Source: Paenibacillus glycanilyticus (GTDB lineage: Bacteria; Bacillota; Bacilli; Paenibacillales; Paenibacillaceae). Taken from it: a stretch of DNA of 64,000 nucleotides. Shown in pieces: positions 42,747-51,305 of this stretch. The notes under the pieces were generated by a model. That model was not told the DNA's origin. It did not search any database and saw nothing but the letters and a program-made list of their open reading frames with translations. The DNA lies in NCBI RefSeq assembly GCF_023715145.1, contig NZ_JAMBNP010000007.1:246214-310213 (forward strand), written 5' to 3'. Positions within the stretch are counted from its first letter, which is position 1; every line of letters begins with the position of its first letter. The position numbers and the translations under genes are program-made.

Positions 42747-43489
42747 GTAGTATTCCCCTTATTGTCGAGCTTGTACCCGATGCCCCATACCGTCTTGATC
42801 CAGGTTGGATCGGAGGGATTGGGTTCGATCTTCTCCCTTAGTCGCCTGACATGGACCGTTACCGTTGTAGTATCTCCGTCATAGGCCATATCCCAAACCT
42901 GGTTAAGGAGTTGGCTGCGGGAGAACACCTTCCCCGGATAGGCAGCCAGCAATTGCAGCAGATCAAATTCCTTAACGGTTAGTTCAATATTCAACCCCAG
43001 GACAACAACTCTTCTCTCCTGCGGAAATATCGACAATCCCTCGAAATGAATGGCCTTCCCTTCAATCGCTTCTTCCAAGGGTTTATTTCCTGAATCGCGC
43101 TCCCCGCCTGTACTATCATGCCTCCGACCCACTCTTCTCAAAATGTTGTTAATCCGGAGCACAAGCTCTCTCGGGCTGAACGGCTTCGTCATATAATCAT
43201 CGGCCCCCATTGTCAGGCCAAGCAGACGGTCAGGCTCATCACCGCGGGCAGTCAGCATAATAATCGGGGTATCGTCTTTCTGCCGGATCATGTCGCAGAT
43301 CTCAAGCCCATCTATCTTCGGCATCATAAGATCAAGCACTAGCAAATCCGGCCGACGCTCCTTCCATAGACGTATCGCCTCTTCTCCGTTCTCCGCCACC
43401 CACACTTGATGGCCCTCCCGCTCCAAATACCGCCTACACACATCCGTAATATTCCGTTCATCATCCGCAACAACAATACAGGCTCCCAC
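42743..43489 (-). CDS. OmpR-family response regulator
   Basis: A 248-residue regulator. The receiver domain (1-120) has acidic D-D-E near residue 9, the phospho-acceptor in L-V-L-D-L-M-M-P (about 53) and Lys in T-K-P-F (about 103). The winged-helix domain (150-245) has T-V-K-E-F-D-L-L and V-T-V-H-V-R-R-L-R-E-K. The GTG at 43489 lies 6 nt after GGAGGGGAGGG. It forms a coupled pair with the kinase downstream. Confidence 0.94.
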   Translation of the reverse strand: MGACIVVADDERNITDVCRRYLEREGHQVWVAENGEEAIRLWKERRPDLLVLDLMMPKIDGLEICDMIRQKDDTPIIMLTARGDEPDRLLGLTMGADDYMTKPFSPRELVLRINNILRRVGRRHDSTGGERDSGNKPLEEAIEGKAIHFEGLSIFPQERRVVVLGLNIELTVKEFDLLQLLAAYPGKVFSRSQLLNQVWDMAYDGDTTTVTVHVRRLREKIEPNPSDPTWIKTVWGIGYKLDNKGNTT

Positions 43490-43611
43490 GCGCTGCCCTC
43501 CCCTCCGTCCAACAACCTCTTGATGCTTCTATTATACGGCTTGTTTCATTCAGATACGACTTTATGCAGAACAATCCCCTGCCGCCAGGCAGAGGAATTG
43601 ACGCATGGACA

Positions 43612-43869
43612 TTATTTACTTTCATCCATCATTTTATTATCGTCCATAGCCTTGTCATCGTTCATCATCTTGTCATCGTTCATCTTTTCATCGTTCATCT
43701 TTTCATCGTTCATCTTGTCATCGTTCATTGGCGCGTCACTCTGCATGCCGTCATTCATTTCCGAGGCCGGTTTGTTATTTGTGCTCTCCTTATTGCTATT
43801 GCCATTACACGCGCTTAATAGAAGCACGCCCCCGAGCACGATAATTGCCCATACTTGTTTCTTCATCAT
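43612..43869 (-). CDS. small lipoprotein with M-N-D-D-K repeats
   Basis: An 85-residue lipoprotein. The signal ends in L-L-L-S-A-C (acylated Cys near residue 21). The mature part is a low-complexity acidic tail with about seven five- or six-residue repeats of M-N-D-D-K or M-N-D-E-K, rich in Met and Asp, which could bind metal ions. The DNA repeats are 15 bp long, so copy number may vary between strains. The ATG at 43869 follows AAAGGAG by 8 nt. Function unknown; it lies upstream of, but separate from, the two-component operon. Confidence 0.72.
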   Translation of the reverse strand: MMKKQVWAIIVLGGVLLLSACNGNSNKESTNNKPASEMNDGMQSDAPMNDDKMNDEKMNDEKMNDDKMMNDDKAMDDNKMMDESK

Positions 43870-44008
43870 CAATCTCTCCTTTAAGCATATGATTATCGTT
43901 CCTGCTCTCTATGACTCATAGCTTAACGGAGAATACTAACTATCCAAGAACAAGGCTCTTGCAAAAGCATTATCAAATCCTTACAAAAGAATGACATGCC
44001 TATCCGGA

Positions 44009-44055
44009 CACAAAAAAGGCCTTGCACCTGTTATACACAGATGCAAAGCCATTTC
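44009..44055 (-). terminator. terminator of the 62-residue protein gene
   Basis: On the minus strand GGCTTTGCA and TGCAAGGCC pair across about 16 nt and a T run follows, 10 bp after the stop. Confidence 0.7.
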
Positions 44056-44063
44056 GTATGTGC

Positions 44064-44252
44064 TCAACTGACCGAGGAGTTAATCTTACCCATCTCGTCT
44101 TCCACTAAAATTGTTAATTCATCCTCGTAACCACCCGTAATCCTGTACTTCCGGATATAATCCCGTACAAACTTACGCGGATCCTTTGGCTGAAAAATTC
44201 TCGTGAGTTCCTTCAGGCTTTCCTTGACCTCATTCTGGCTATGCTTCGCCAT
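44064..44252 (-). CDS. small protein of unknown function
   Basis: A 62-residue soluble protein rich in Lys, Glu and Asp. It carries S-L-K-E-L-T-R-I-F-Q-P-K-D-P-R-K-F and T-I-L-V-E-D-E-M-G. The ribosome site GGGGAGGAG is excellent and the gene has its own terminator, so it is very likely expressed. No family is recognised. Confidence 0.65.
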   Translation of the reverse strand: MAKHSQNEVKESLKELTRIFQPKDPRKFVRDYIRKYRITGGYEDELTILVEDEMGKINSSVS

Positions 44253-44436
44253 GAAATCTCCTCCCCTATACGTTGGATGGTCGTCCTAAACAACAAATCC
44301 GAGAACGGATGCGGCACTTACACCGCAATTACCCCCATTCGGTGCAGGCAACTCCATGGTCAATGAGTCACAATGTTTGCATTTTTCTTACTATTATAAC
44401 ATTTAAGGCAAGATTGTAAAATAAACAAATGTTAAT

Positions 44437-44649
44437 TTAACCTGTGCCTTCGTTCTCCTGAGGCGGCTTAGCCGGGGGCACTTCATCCTTTACCGGAGCC
44501 GCTTTCGGAGGAATTGCGGGGGGCGGGACGTCGACGGATGAATGATGGGTCTCGTTTCTGTTAAACATTCGTAAATAAGCAAAAACACCAATCAGAGCAA
44601 CCGCAATACCGAATATTAACACCACTGCCGTAAGCCATCCGTCCACCAT
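44437..44649 (-). CDS. single-span membrane protein with proline-rich tail
   Basis: A 70-residue protein with one helix (about 6-27) and a Pro/Lys-rich outer or inner tail (P-P-P-A-I-P-P-K; P-P-A-K-P-P). AGAGGAGGCGGGG precedes the ATG. The role is unknown; the Pro-rich tail suggests a protein-protein contact. Confidence 0.6.
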   Translation of the reverse strand: MVDGWLTAVVLIFGIAVALIGVFAYLRMFNRNETHHSSVDVPPPAIPPKAAPVKDEVPPAKPPQENEGTG

Positions 44650-44797
44650 AATCCCCGCCTCCTCTCTTTATATATTTATCGGCTGAAAGATGATTTGGTT
44701 TCAGTTTATCCGCCCATAAATTTTTCTTCCATATATAGGATATATTATATCGGACCGACTGCCCGACATCAACTCGGACCAATTGACTAAATATGAA

Positions 44798-45235
44798 CTA
44801 ACGCGACACAATTCGGTATGTCCCGCTGCCCCAGGCGATGAATTTTCCGTTCTCGTCCTTCACGGTAGCCTGCAGCGTAATGGTCCTCCCAATGCGGTGC
44901 ATAATCTCGGCTTCGCACACCAGAATGCCCTTCCTCGCGCTTTCGAGGAAATGCGTGTTGAGCCCGGCGGTCACGGTCTTCTCCCGGCAGGCGACCATGA
45001 CCACCAGCCCCATCGCATTGTCGAGCATAGACATCAGTACCCCGCCATGAACGATGCCAATCAGGTTCAAATGACGCTGCTCCGCGTGCAGACGGATCGC
45101 CGCTTTTTCCGCATGGGCAAATACGACCTCGCAGCCAAGCTCGCTCCAAAACGTCCCGCTGGCCAGCTCTTCAAGCTTCGCCAAATGCCTCTCGATATCC
45201 GCCTGCTCCTGCTCCGCGGCAAACTCCTCCGCCAC
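44798..45235 (-). CDS. PaaI-type hotdog thioesterase
   Basis: A 145-residue cytosolic hotdog-fold protein. The helix motif H-G-G-V-L-M-S-M-L-D-N-A-M-G (about residues 63-76) contains the catalytic region of PaaI/YbgC-type acyl-CoA thioesterases. It follows the acyl-CoA ligase gene by 21 bp at the end of the fatty-acid oxidation cluster and may clear acyl-CoA that stalls the cycle. The GTG start is supported by GGTG 7 nt upstream. Confidence 0.85.
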   Translation of the reverse strand: MAEEFAAEQEQADIERHLAKLEELASGTFWSELGCEVVFAHAEKAAIRLHAEQRHLNLIGIVHGGVLMSMLDNAMGLVVMVACREKTVTAGLNTHFLESARKGILVCEAEIMHRIGRTITLQATVKDENGKFIAWGSGTYRIVSR

Positions 45236-45256
45236 GCGCCATCACCGCCTTGTCTG

Positions 45257-47533
45257 TTATTGTTCCTTCTCCAGCTCTTCAAGCAGCTTGCGCCTTAATA
45301 CCTTGCCGATCATCGTCTTCGGAAGAGACTCCCGGAATTCGTATAGATGCGGCACTTTAAACGCGGCAAGCCGCTGTCTGCACCAGACATCGAGCTGGGC
45401 CGCCGATACGTAGGAGCCTTTTTTAAGTACAACGTACGCCTTCACGGTCTCGCCCCGGTACGGATCCTTCACCCCAAGAACGGAGGCCTCCATCACGGCC
45501 GGGTGCTCATACAGCACCTCCTCGACCTCGCGCGGATAAATATTGAAGCCGCCCGCAATAATGACGTCCTTGATCCTGTCCACGATGGTGAAATAGCCGT
45601 CTTCATCCATAAAAGCGAGGTCGCCGGTATGCAGCCAGCCATCCTTAAGCACAACCTCGGATTCCTTCGGATTGTTCCAGTACCCTTTCATCACCTGCGG
45701 ACCGCGGATACACAGCTCTCCAACTTCGCGAACGGGAAGCAGCTTGCCTTCGGGGTTAAAGATCGCGGCTTCCGTATCGGGAAAAGGCATGCCGATCGTG
45801 CCGATTTTGCGTTTGCCCCAGATCAGGTTGGCATGGGTTACCGGCGAAGCTTCGGTCAGGCCGTAGCCTTCGATTAGCTTCCCTCCCGTCATTTTCTCGA
45901 ACTGCTCCTGCACCTCCAGCGGCAGTGCCGCCGATCCGCTTATGCAGGCTTCAATGGAGGAAAGATCGGTGCTGGCCGATTTCTTATGATTGATAAGAGC
46001 GACGTACATCGTTGGCGCGCCGGGGAACAGCGTTGGCTGCTGCCGGCTGATCGTGTCCAGCACCGTCTCCGTCTCAAATCTAGGCAGGAGTACCAGGGAA
46101 CCGGCACGCATAACCGAGAAATTCATTAACACCGTTAAACCAAACACATGAAATAGCGGCAGCGCCGCCAGGAATCTTTCGTAGCCATCCTTCACTTTGT
46201 AGCACCAGGCTGAGGTCTGCATCGTATTGGCGACAAGATTCCGGTGTGTCAGCATCACCCCTTTCGGTGTCCCGGTTGTACCTCCGGTATATTGAAGCTG
46301 GGCGAGATCGCTGCCGTGGATGTCTGTAAGGACGGGAAGATTAGAGCTGGAGGAAAGAAGCTTACGGTAAGCAACTACGCCATTGCGGCCATACGGGATG
46401 TCTGCTTTGAAGCCTTCCTTGCGTTGCTTGAGCGGATAGAGGAGATTTTTCGGAAAAGGGAGTCCGTCCTTCAGTGACGTAATGATGACGTTCTTCAGCT
46501 TCGGCAGTGCCCCTGCCTCGGGGAATTCCCCCCGTACGTTGGCTAGGCGCTCATAGAACAAATCGACGGTAATTATCGTTGTGGAGCCACTGTCCTTCAG
46601 CTGATGCTCCAGCTCCCGCTCCACATAAAGCGGGTTCGTCTGCACAACGACCGCCCCAACCATCAGAGCGGCGTAGTAGGAAATAACCGCCTGCGGACAG
46701 TTCGGCAGCATAATGGCAACGCGGTCGCCGCGGTTAACGCCCAGCGAGATCAGACCGTTAGCCAGCCGGCAGGTATGGTCGTAGAGCTCGCGGTAGGTGA
46801 GCGACTTGCCCAAGAAATGAACGGCTTCATTAGCCGGGAATTTCTCTACGGCATTAACCAGGAACTGCGGAATCCCATGGTTCGGATAGTCGAGAGATGC
46901 GGGAATCTCCAGCGGATAATGGCGAAGCCACGGCTTTGGAATCGCCGCCGGAGCCTCGGGCTCCTCCGGCGGGGATACCGCGGAAGCTACGGCTTCCTCC
47001 GGTTCCGGCTCCTCCTGCTGAGCGGCAATGGCAGCTGGAGCTGGCTCCGCCGCTGGCGGCTCCTCAGGCGCGGCCGATTCTGCCGCGGGATCCGCGCTTG
47101 GGGCAGCCTCCGCAGCTGGAGCTGGCTCCGCCGCTGGCGGCTCCTCAGGCGCGGCCGATTCTGCCGCGGGATCCGCGCTTGGGGCAGCCTCCGCGGATGG
47201 AGCTGACTCCGCCGCTGACGGCTCCTCAGGCGCGGCCGATTCTGCCGCGGGTTCCGCGCTTGGGGCAGCCTCCGCGGATGGAGCTGGCTCCGCCGCTGGC
47301 GGTTCCTCAGGCGCGGCCGCTTCTGCCGCGGGATCCGCGCTTGGGGCAGCCTCCGCGGACGGAGCTGGCTCCGCGGTGGCCTCAGCAGACGGAGCCTCCA
47401 GCTCCGCTGTTATGAGCTGCGGGGCTGAGGCTTCCTCCGGCTGTGACGGTAGTGCCTGCTCGATTGGTGCGGAATTGGTCGGTTCTTGCCGACCCTCGGG
47501 TACAAGCGGGTGTTCCGGATTTGACGGATCCAT
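45257..47533 (-). CDS. lcfA: long-chain fatty acid-CoA ligase with a 27-residue-repeat N-terminal extension
   Basis: A 758-residue enzyme. Residues 200-758 are a full FadD/LcfA ligase, with Y-T-G-G-T-T-G-T-P-K-G (phosphate loop), Y-G-L-T-E-A-S-P, G-W-L-H-T-G-D-L and G-K-V-L-R-R-K near the end. It activates long-chain fatty acids at the membrane. The first 190 residues are unusual: Ala/Pro/Glu-rich, with four near-perfect 27-residue repeats (DNA unit 81 bp) and no hydrophobic stretch. GGGGGAG 6 nt before the ATG shows the extension is translated. Such a disordered acidic arm may tether the enzyme. The gene follows fadE by 15 bp. Confidence 0.92.
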   Translation of the reverse strand: MDPSNPEHPLVPEGRQEPTNSAPIEQALPSQPEEASAPQLITAELEAPSAEATAEPAPSAEAAPSADPAAEAAAPEEPPAAEPAPSAEAAPSAEPAAESAAPEEPSAAESAPSAEAAPSADPAAESAAPEEPPAAEPAPAAEAAPSADPAAESAAPEEPPAAEPAPAAIAAQQEEPEPEEAVASAVSPPEEPEAPAAIPKPWLRHYPLEIPASLDYPNHGIPQFLVNAVEKFPANEAVHFLGKSLTYRELYDHTCRLANGLISLGVNRGDRVAIMLPNCPQAVISYYAALMVGAVVVQTNPLYVERELEHQLKDSGSTTIITVDLFYERLANVRGEFPEAGALPKLKNVIITSLKDGLPFPKNLLYPLKQRKEGFKADIPYGRNGVVAYRKLLSSSSNLPVLTDIHGSDLAQLQYTGGTTGTPKGVMLTHRNLVANTMQTSAWCYKVKDGYERFLAALPLFHVFGLTVLMNFSVMRAGSLVLLPRFETETVLDTISRQQPTLFPGAPTMYVALINHKKSASTDLSSIEACISGSAALPLEVQEQFEKMTGGKLIEGYGLTEASPVTHANLIWGKRKIGTIGMPFPDTEAAIFNPEGKLLPVREVGELCIRGPQVMKGYWNNPKESEVVLKDGWLHTGDLAFMDEDGYFTIVDRIKDVIIAGGFNIYPREVEEVLYEHPAVMEASVLGVKDPYRGETVKAYVVLKKGSYVSAAQLDVWCRQRLAAFKVPHLYEFRESLPKTMIGKVLRRKLLEELEKEQ
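47043..47366 (-). repeat. four 81-bp tandem repeats inside the ligase gene
   Basis: Units start at 47043, 47124, 47205 and 47286, each exactly 81 bp (27 codons), with a partial fifth. They differ by only a few bases and keep the reading frame. Confidence 0.9.
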
Positions 47534-47548
47534 ATGGCGCTCCCCCTC

Positions 47549-49324
47549 TTACACAATATATTGCTCCCCGCGAATGACACGTGCGGCAATATCCCGTTTG
47601 GCTGCGATCGTATCGATCAGCGGCCCGCGCATCAGCTTCTTCAAGACAGACAGCTGCATTTGCAGGGCATCCCCCTTCGCCAGCGCAGCAAGAGCAACCT
47701 TCGCAATCGATTCGATCTTCTCCAATGCTTCCTGAACGAAAATTTCCGTCATTTGAATCGCGTTCTGAGCTTCCGCGCCGCTTTGCACAAGCTTTTGCGT
47801 GCGGAGCAGCGCGCTTTCGGCCGCGAACAGCTGAATCATGATATCAGACAGCGAGCAGAGAACTTCCTGCTCCTGGTCCAGCCGCATTCCAAGCTTTTGC
47901 ACGGCGAGTCCGCCGACGGCAAGAAAAGCTTTTTTCCCCTGCGATACCCGGTATGCCTCGCGGCTGAGCGGCTCGTCAAACGGCGGCACCGGCATCGGCT
48001 GAAGCAGCTCGGCCTGCAGTCCTTGCGCTTTCTCGAGCAGCGGAAGCTCGCCCTTCATGGCTTTTTTGAGCAGCGTTCCCGGGATCAGCATCCGGTTAAT
48101 CTCGTTTGTCCCTTCGAAGATCCGGTTAATCCGCGAATCCCGGTAAATCCGCTCCACCTTATATTCCTTGATATAGCCGTAACCGCCGTGAATCTGAACC
48201 GCCTCATCCGCGACAAAATCCAGAGCCTCCGACGCAAACACCTTGTTAATGGAACATTCCAGCGCGTATTCGCTGATCGCTTTCGCCGCCCGCACTCCGG
48301 CATCCGGCGCATCCGCTCCTGCATCCTCGCTGCTGAGCATCGCGTCTATCCAGCCCGCCGTCCGGTAGACCATGGACTCGAGCACATAGGTTCTGATGTT
48401 CATATCCGCCAGCTTGGCGCCAATCAGCGGATAAGACGAGATAGCGCGGCCGAACTGCTTGCGCGTATTGGCGTATTTGGATGCGAGCTCAATCGATTCT
48501 TTTGACCCGCCAAGACAGCCCGCCCCAAGCTTGAAGCGCCCAATGTTGAGGATATTGAAGGCGATCTTATGTCCCTGCCCGATCTCGCCGAGCACTTGAT
48601 CCACCGGCACCGCCACATCCTCGAAAAATAACGGTCTGGTCGATGAGCCCTTGATGCCCATCTTGTGCTCCTCCGGTCCAAGGCTGAAGCCCGGCATCCC
48701 CTTCTCCACGATAAACGCGGTAAAGGCTTCCCCGTCCACCTTCGCGTACACGATAAACACATCCGCAAACCCCGCGTTAGTGATGTACAGCTTGGAGCCG
48801 TTCAGAATGTAATGGCTGCCGTCCGGCGACAGCTTTGCCGTTGTCTTGGCTCCCAGCGCATCCGAGCCGGAAGCCGGCTCCGTCAAGCAATAGGCGGCGA
48901 TCAGCTCGCCGGTAGCAAGCTTCGGTAAGTATTTGCGCTTCTGGGCAGCCGTTCCGAAAAAGACGATCGGCAGCGTGCCGATCCCCGTATGCGCGCCTAC
49001 GGACAGCGCGAAAGAGGAGGCGCGGGCAAGCGTCTCCGACAGCAAGGTGGTGCTCACTTTATCGAGGCCAAGTCCGCCGTAAGCTTCGGGCACGTCCGCG
49101 CCAAGCAGCCCAAGCTCCCCTGCCTGGCGCATCAGCTTCACGGTCAGCTCGTAATCCAGGCTCTCAATCTGCTCGTCGAGCGGAAAAATCTCCCCTTCCA
49201 CAAACTGCTGCGCCGCATCCGCCATCATCCGCTGCTCTTCGTTGAAATCTTCCGGCGTCACCGTAGCGGACGGCAAAGCGTCTTCTATTACGAATCTGCC
49301 GCCAAAACGAATGTTTTCCCCCAT
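47549..49324 (-). CDS. fadE: acyl-CoA dehydrogenase (FadE-type)
   Basis: A 591-residue flavoprotein that introduces the trans-2 double bond of acyl-CoA and passes electrons to ETF. The N-terminal domain and middle FAD domain are seen with Y-C-L-T-E-P-A-S-G-S-D (about 145) and W/F-x-T-N; the C-terminal part has Q-I-H-G-G-Y-G-Y and the base region I-F-E-G-T-N-E-I-N-R (about 405). A C-terminal extension of about 150 residues places it in the long YusJ/very-long-chain type group. It lies between lcfA and fadA. Confidence 0.94.
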   Translation of the reverse strand: MGENIRFGGRFVIEDALPSATVTPEDFNEEQRMMADAAQQFVEGEIFPLDEQIESLDYELTVKLMRQAGELGLLGADVPEAYGGLGLDKVSTTLLSETLARASSFALSVGAHTGIGTLPIVFFGTAAQKRKYLPKLATGELIAAYCLTEPASGSDALGAKTTAKLSPDGSHYILNGSKLYITNAGFADVFIVYAKVDGEAFTAFIVEKGMPGFSLGPEEHKMGIKGSSTRPLFFEDVAVPVDQVLGEIGQGHKIAFNILNIGRFKLGAGCLGGSKESIELASKYANTRKQFGRAISSYPLIGAKLADMNIRTYVLESMVYRTAGWIDAMLSSEDAGADAPDAGVRAAKAISEYALECSINKVFASEALDFVADEAVQIHGGYGYIKEYKVERIYRDSRINRIFEGTNEINRMLIPGTLLKKAMKGELPLLEKAQGLQAELLQPMPVPPFDEPLSREAYRVSQGKKAFLAVGGLAVQKLGMRLDQEQEVLCSLSDIMIQLFAAESALLRTQKLVQSGAEAQNAIQMTEIFVQEALEKIESIAKVALAALAKGDALQMQLSVLKKLMRGPLIDTIAAKRDIAARVIRGEQYIV

Positions 49325-49378
49325 GCCTTAAGCTCTCCTTTCAGTTGGCCTTCCTGCTTCCCCAACTTGCACGCTGCT

Positions 49379-50590
49379 TTAAGCGTATACCTCAAAGACG
49401 CCCGCAGCTCCCATGCCGCCGCCGACACACATCGTCACGACGCCAATCCCGCCGCCGCGTCTCTTCAGTTCATGAATAAGCGATACCGACAGTTTAGTTC
49501 CCGTGCAGCCAAGCGGATGGCCAAGCGCAATCGCTCCGCCGTTTACGTTGACTCGCTCCGGATCAATGCCAAGCTGCTCGATAATCGGCACGCATTGCGC
49601 GGCAAAAGCTTCATTCAGCTCGAAAATGTCAACGTCATTAACCGTTAAGTTAGCGGCCTTAAGCGCCTTCGGAACGGCCTCGATCGGGCCGATGCCCATC
49701 ACTTCGGGAGCTACGCCCGCGACACGGTAAGTACGGAAGACGGCCAGCGGTGTCAGTCCCAGCTCCCTTGCTTTGGCTCGGCTCATCACAACAACCGCCG
49801 CGGCGCCGTCGCTCATCTGCGAGGAGTTACCGGCTGTAACCGTTCCTTCCCGGGCAAAAGAAGGCTTCAGCGGAGCCAGCGTCTCCGGCGTCGTCTCCGA
49901 ACGGACGCCTTCATCGGTATCGAAGGTGAAGGTCCGCTCGACCGGCCTGCCGTAATCATTCACTTCGGACCGGGTAGCCGTAACCGGCACGATCTCGTCC
50001 TTGAAGCGTCCCTCCCGGATGGCAGCAGCCGCTTTGCGATGACTGGCTGCGGAGAAAGCATCCTGCGCCGCGCGAGTGACATTGTAACGCCGAGCCACTT
50101 CTTCGGCGGTGTGGCCCATTCCCATGTATACCTCCGGCATCGCGTCTACAATGCCGGGATGCGGCGCCAGCTTGAAGCCGGTCATCGGCACATGGCTCAT
50201 GCTTTCCACGCCGCCGGCAACCAGAACGTCGGCATCCCCAAGACGGATCCGCTCGGCCGCATACGCGATCGCCTGCAGCCCCGATGCGCAGAACCGGTTA
50301 ATCGTCACCGCCGGCGTCGTAACCGGAAAGCCGGAATACAGCGAAATAATTCTCGCCATATTAAGCCCCTGCTCCCCCTCCGGCATCGCGCAGCCAATGA
50401 TCACGTCTTCGATAGCTGCCGCATTGAGGCCCGGCACCCGATCCACCGCCGCTGTCAGTACGGCCCGTCCAAGGTCCTCAGCCCTCGTCTCTGCCAGACT
50501 CCCCTTCTTGGCCTTACCCACCGCGGTTCGTACCGCGGATACGATAACGGCATCGCGGCCGCTGTCCGTGAACTTTCCCGCTGCTCCCAT
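49379..50590 (-). CDS. fadA: acetyl-CoA C-acyltransferase (thiolase)
   Basis: A 403-residue thiolase catalysing the last step of the cycle. The acyl-binding Cys is in N-R-F-C-A-S-G-L (about residue 97), the basic His in G-G-A-I-A-L-G-H-P-L-G (about 358) and the second Cys in C-V-G-G-G-M-G-A-A (about 388). All catalytic residues are intact. It lies 54 bp upstream of fadE. The spacer to fadB is 715 bp and full of palindromes. Confidence 0.95.
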   Translation of the reverse strand: MGAAGKFTDSGRDAVIVSAVRTAVGKAKKGSLAETRAEDLGRAVLTAAVDRVPGLNAAAIEDVIIGCAMPEGEQGLNMARIISLYSGFPVTTPAVTINRFCASGLQAIAYAAERIRLGDADVLVAGGVESMSHVPMTGFKLAPHPGIVDAMPEVYMGMGHTAEEVARRYNVTRAAQDAFSAASHRKAAAAIREGRFKDEIVPVTATRSEVNDYGRPVERTFTFDTDEGVRSETTPETLAPLKPSFAREGTVTAGNSSQMSDGAAAVVVMSRAKARELGLTPLAVFRTYRVAGVAPEVMGIGPIEAVPKALKAANLTVNDVDIFELNEAFAAQCVPIIEQLGIDPERVNVNGGAIALGHPLGCTGTKLSVSLIHELKRRGGGIGVVTMCVGGGMGAAGVFEVYA

Positions 50591-50766
50591 AAAGCGTCCC
50601 CTCCTTATTGGCGCCGCGCATGCTTCATAGCGCTGGCGGCGCCTTGTGCTGCAATGCTTGAAACTAGCTCACGTTTATGAACCAAGATGCATAAAAGCTT
50701 CGCAGGGCAGGAGCTTTTTCCGCAATAAATATTGCTTGCTCGCTGCCATTAACCCTGTTGAGATGA

Positions 50767-50968
50767 GGTTAGGTCCTTCAGGGACCTTAACCTGCTCCAG
50801 ACGGTAGTTCGCCAAGTGGTTAAGGTCCTTCAGAGGCCTTAAGCTGGCGAAAACAACACTTTCATCGTCTTTCCTGCCCGTAACCCCCAACGTTAAGGTC
50901 CTTCAGTAGCCTTAACGTGCTTGAAACGGCGAGTTACGCCGGCATTAAGGCCCCTTAAGGGCCTTAAT
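50767..50968. repeat. four related palindromes TTAAGGTCC-N-GGCCTTAA
   Basis: Palindromes centre near 50779, 50831, 50904 and 50957. Arms are variants of (G)TTAAGGtCC / GGaCCTTAA(C); the last has perfect ten-base arms (ATTAAGGCCC/GGGCCTTAAT). They match the hairpins in the etfB-etfA array. Confidence 0.8.
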
Positions 50969-51261
50969 CTTTTCAGCAGCGATCCTCTATATTGGATTTC
51001 CTCAAACGAAATTAGAATAAATCGTCTTCTGTGACCTGCTACGTTGGAATTTGTACAGTCTATTTCGCTCAAATGGGTCGATCCGGAGAATAGGAGCTGA
51101 TTTTAATGGATGAAATCCAATGTGTGATTAGATACTGGTCGCAATGTGTCATTATGCTGGATGAAATACAGTCTGCGCCTGTTGTCAGAGCTGAGCTCAG
51201 AGCTCAGCGTTTGACATTGCTGACTGTGCCAAGTGTTGGCACCATGGACATCAATGAGTGC

Positions 51262-51295
51262 TGCTTGCCGGAAGCCCCGAGGATTCCGGCAAGCA
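51262..51295 (-). terminator. perfect 12-bp stem-loop after fadB
   Basis: TGCTTGCCGGAA and TTCCGGCAAGCA pair around a 10-nt loop, 11 bp after the fadB stop. There is no T run, so it may protect or process mRNA rather than end it. Confidence 0.6.
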
Positions 51296-51305
51296 CCTGC
51301 TCCGC

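Larger units (their letters stand above)
50591..51305. other. fadB-fadA spacer packed with palindromes
   Basis: No gene. It contains four TTAAGG palindromes (50767-50968), a 17-bp palindrome GTGCCAAGTGTTGGCAC (51226-51242), a 9-bp-arm palindrome GCTGAGCTC/GAGCTCAGC (51190-51208) and a 12-bp stem TGCTTGCCGGAA/TTCCGGCAAGCA (51262-51295) just after fadB. Confidence 0.75.

Noticed and set aside
46604..47735. plus-strand frames through the ligase repeat region
   Set aside because: Repeats of 81 bp keep all frames open. The minus frame has the FadD domain and the ribosome site.
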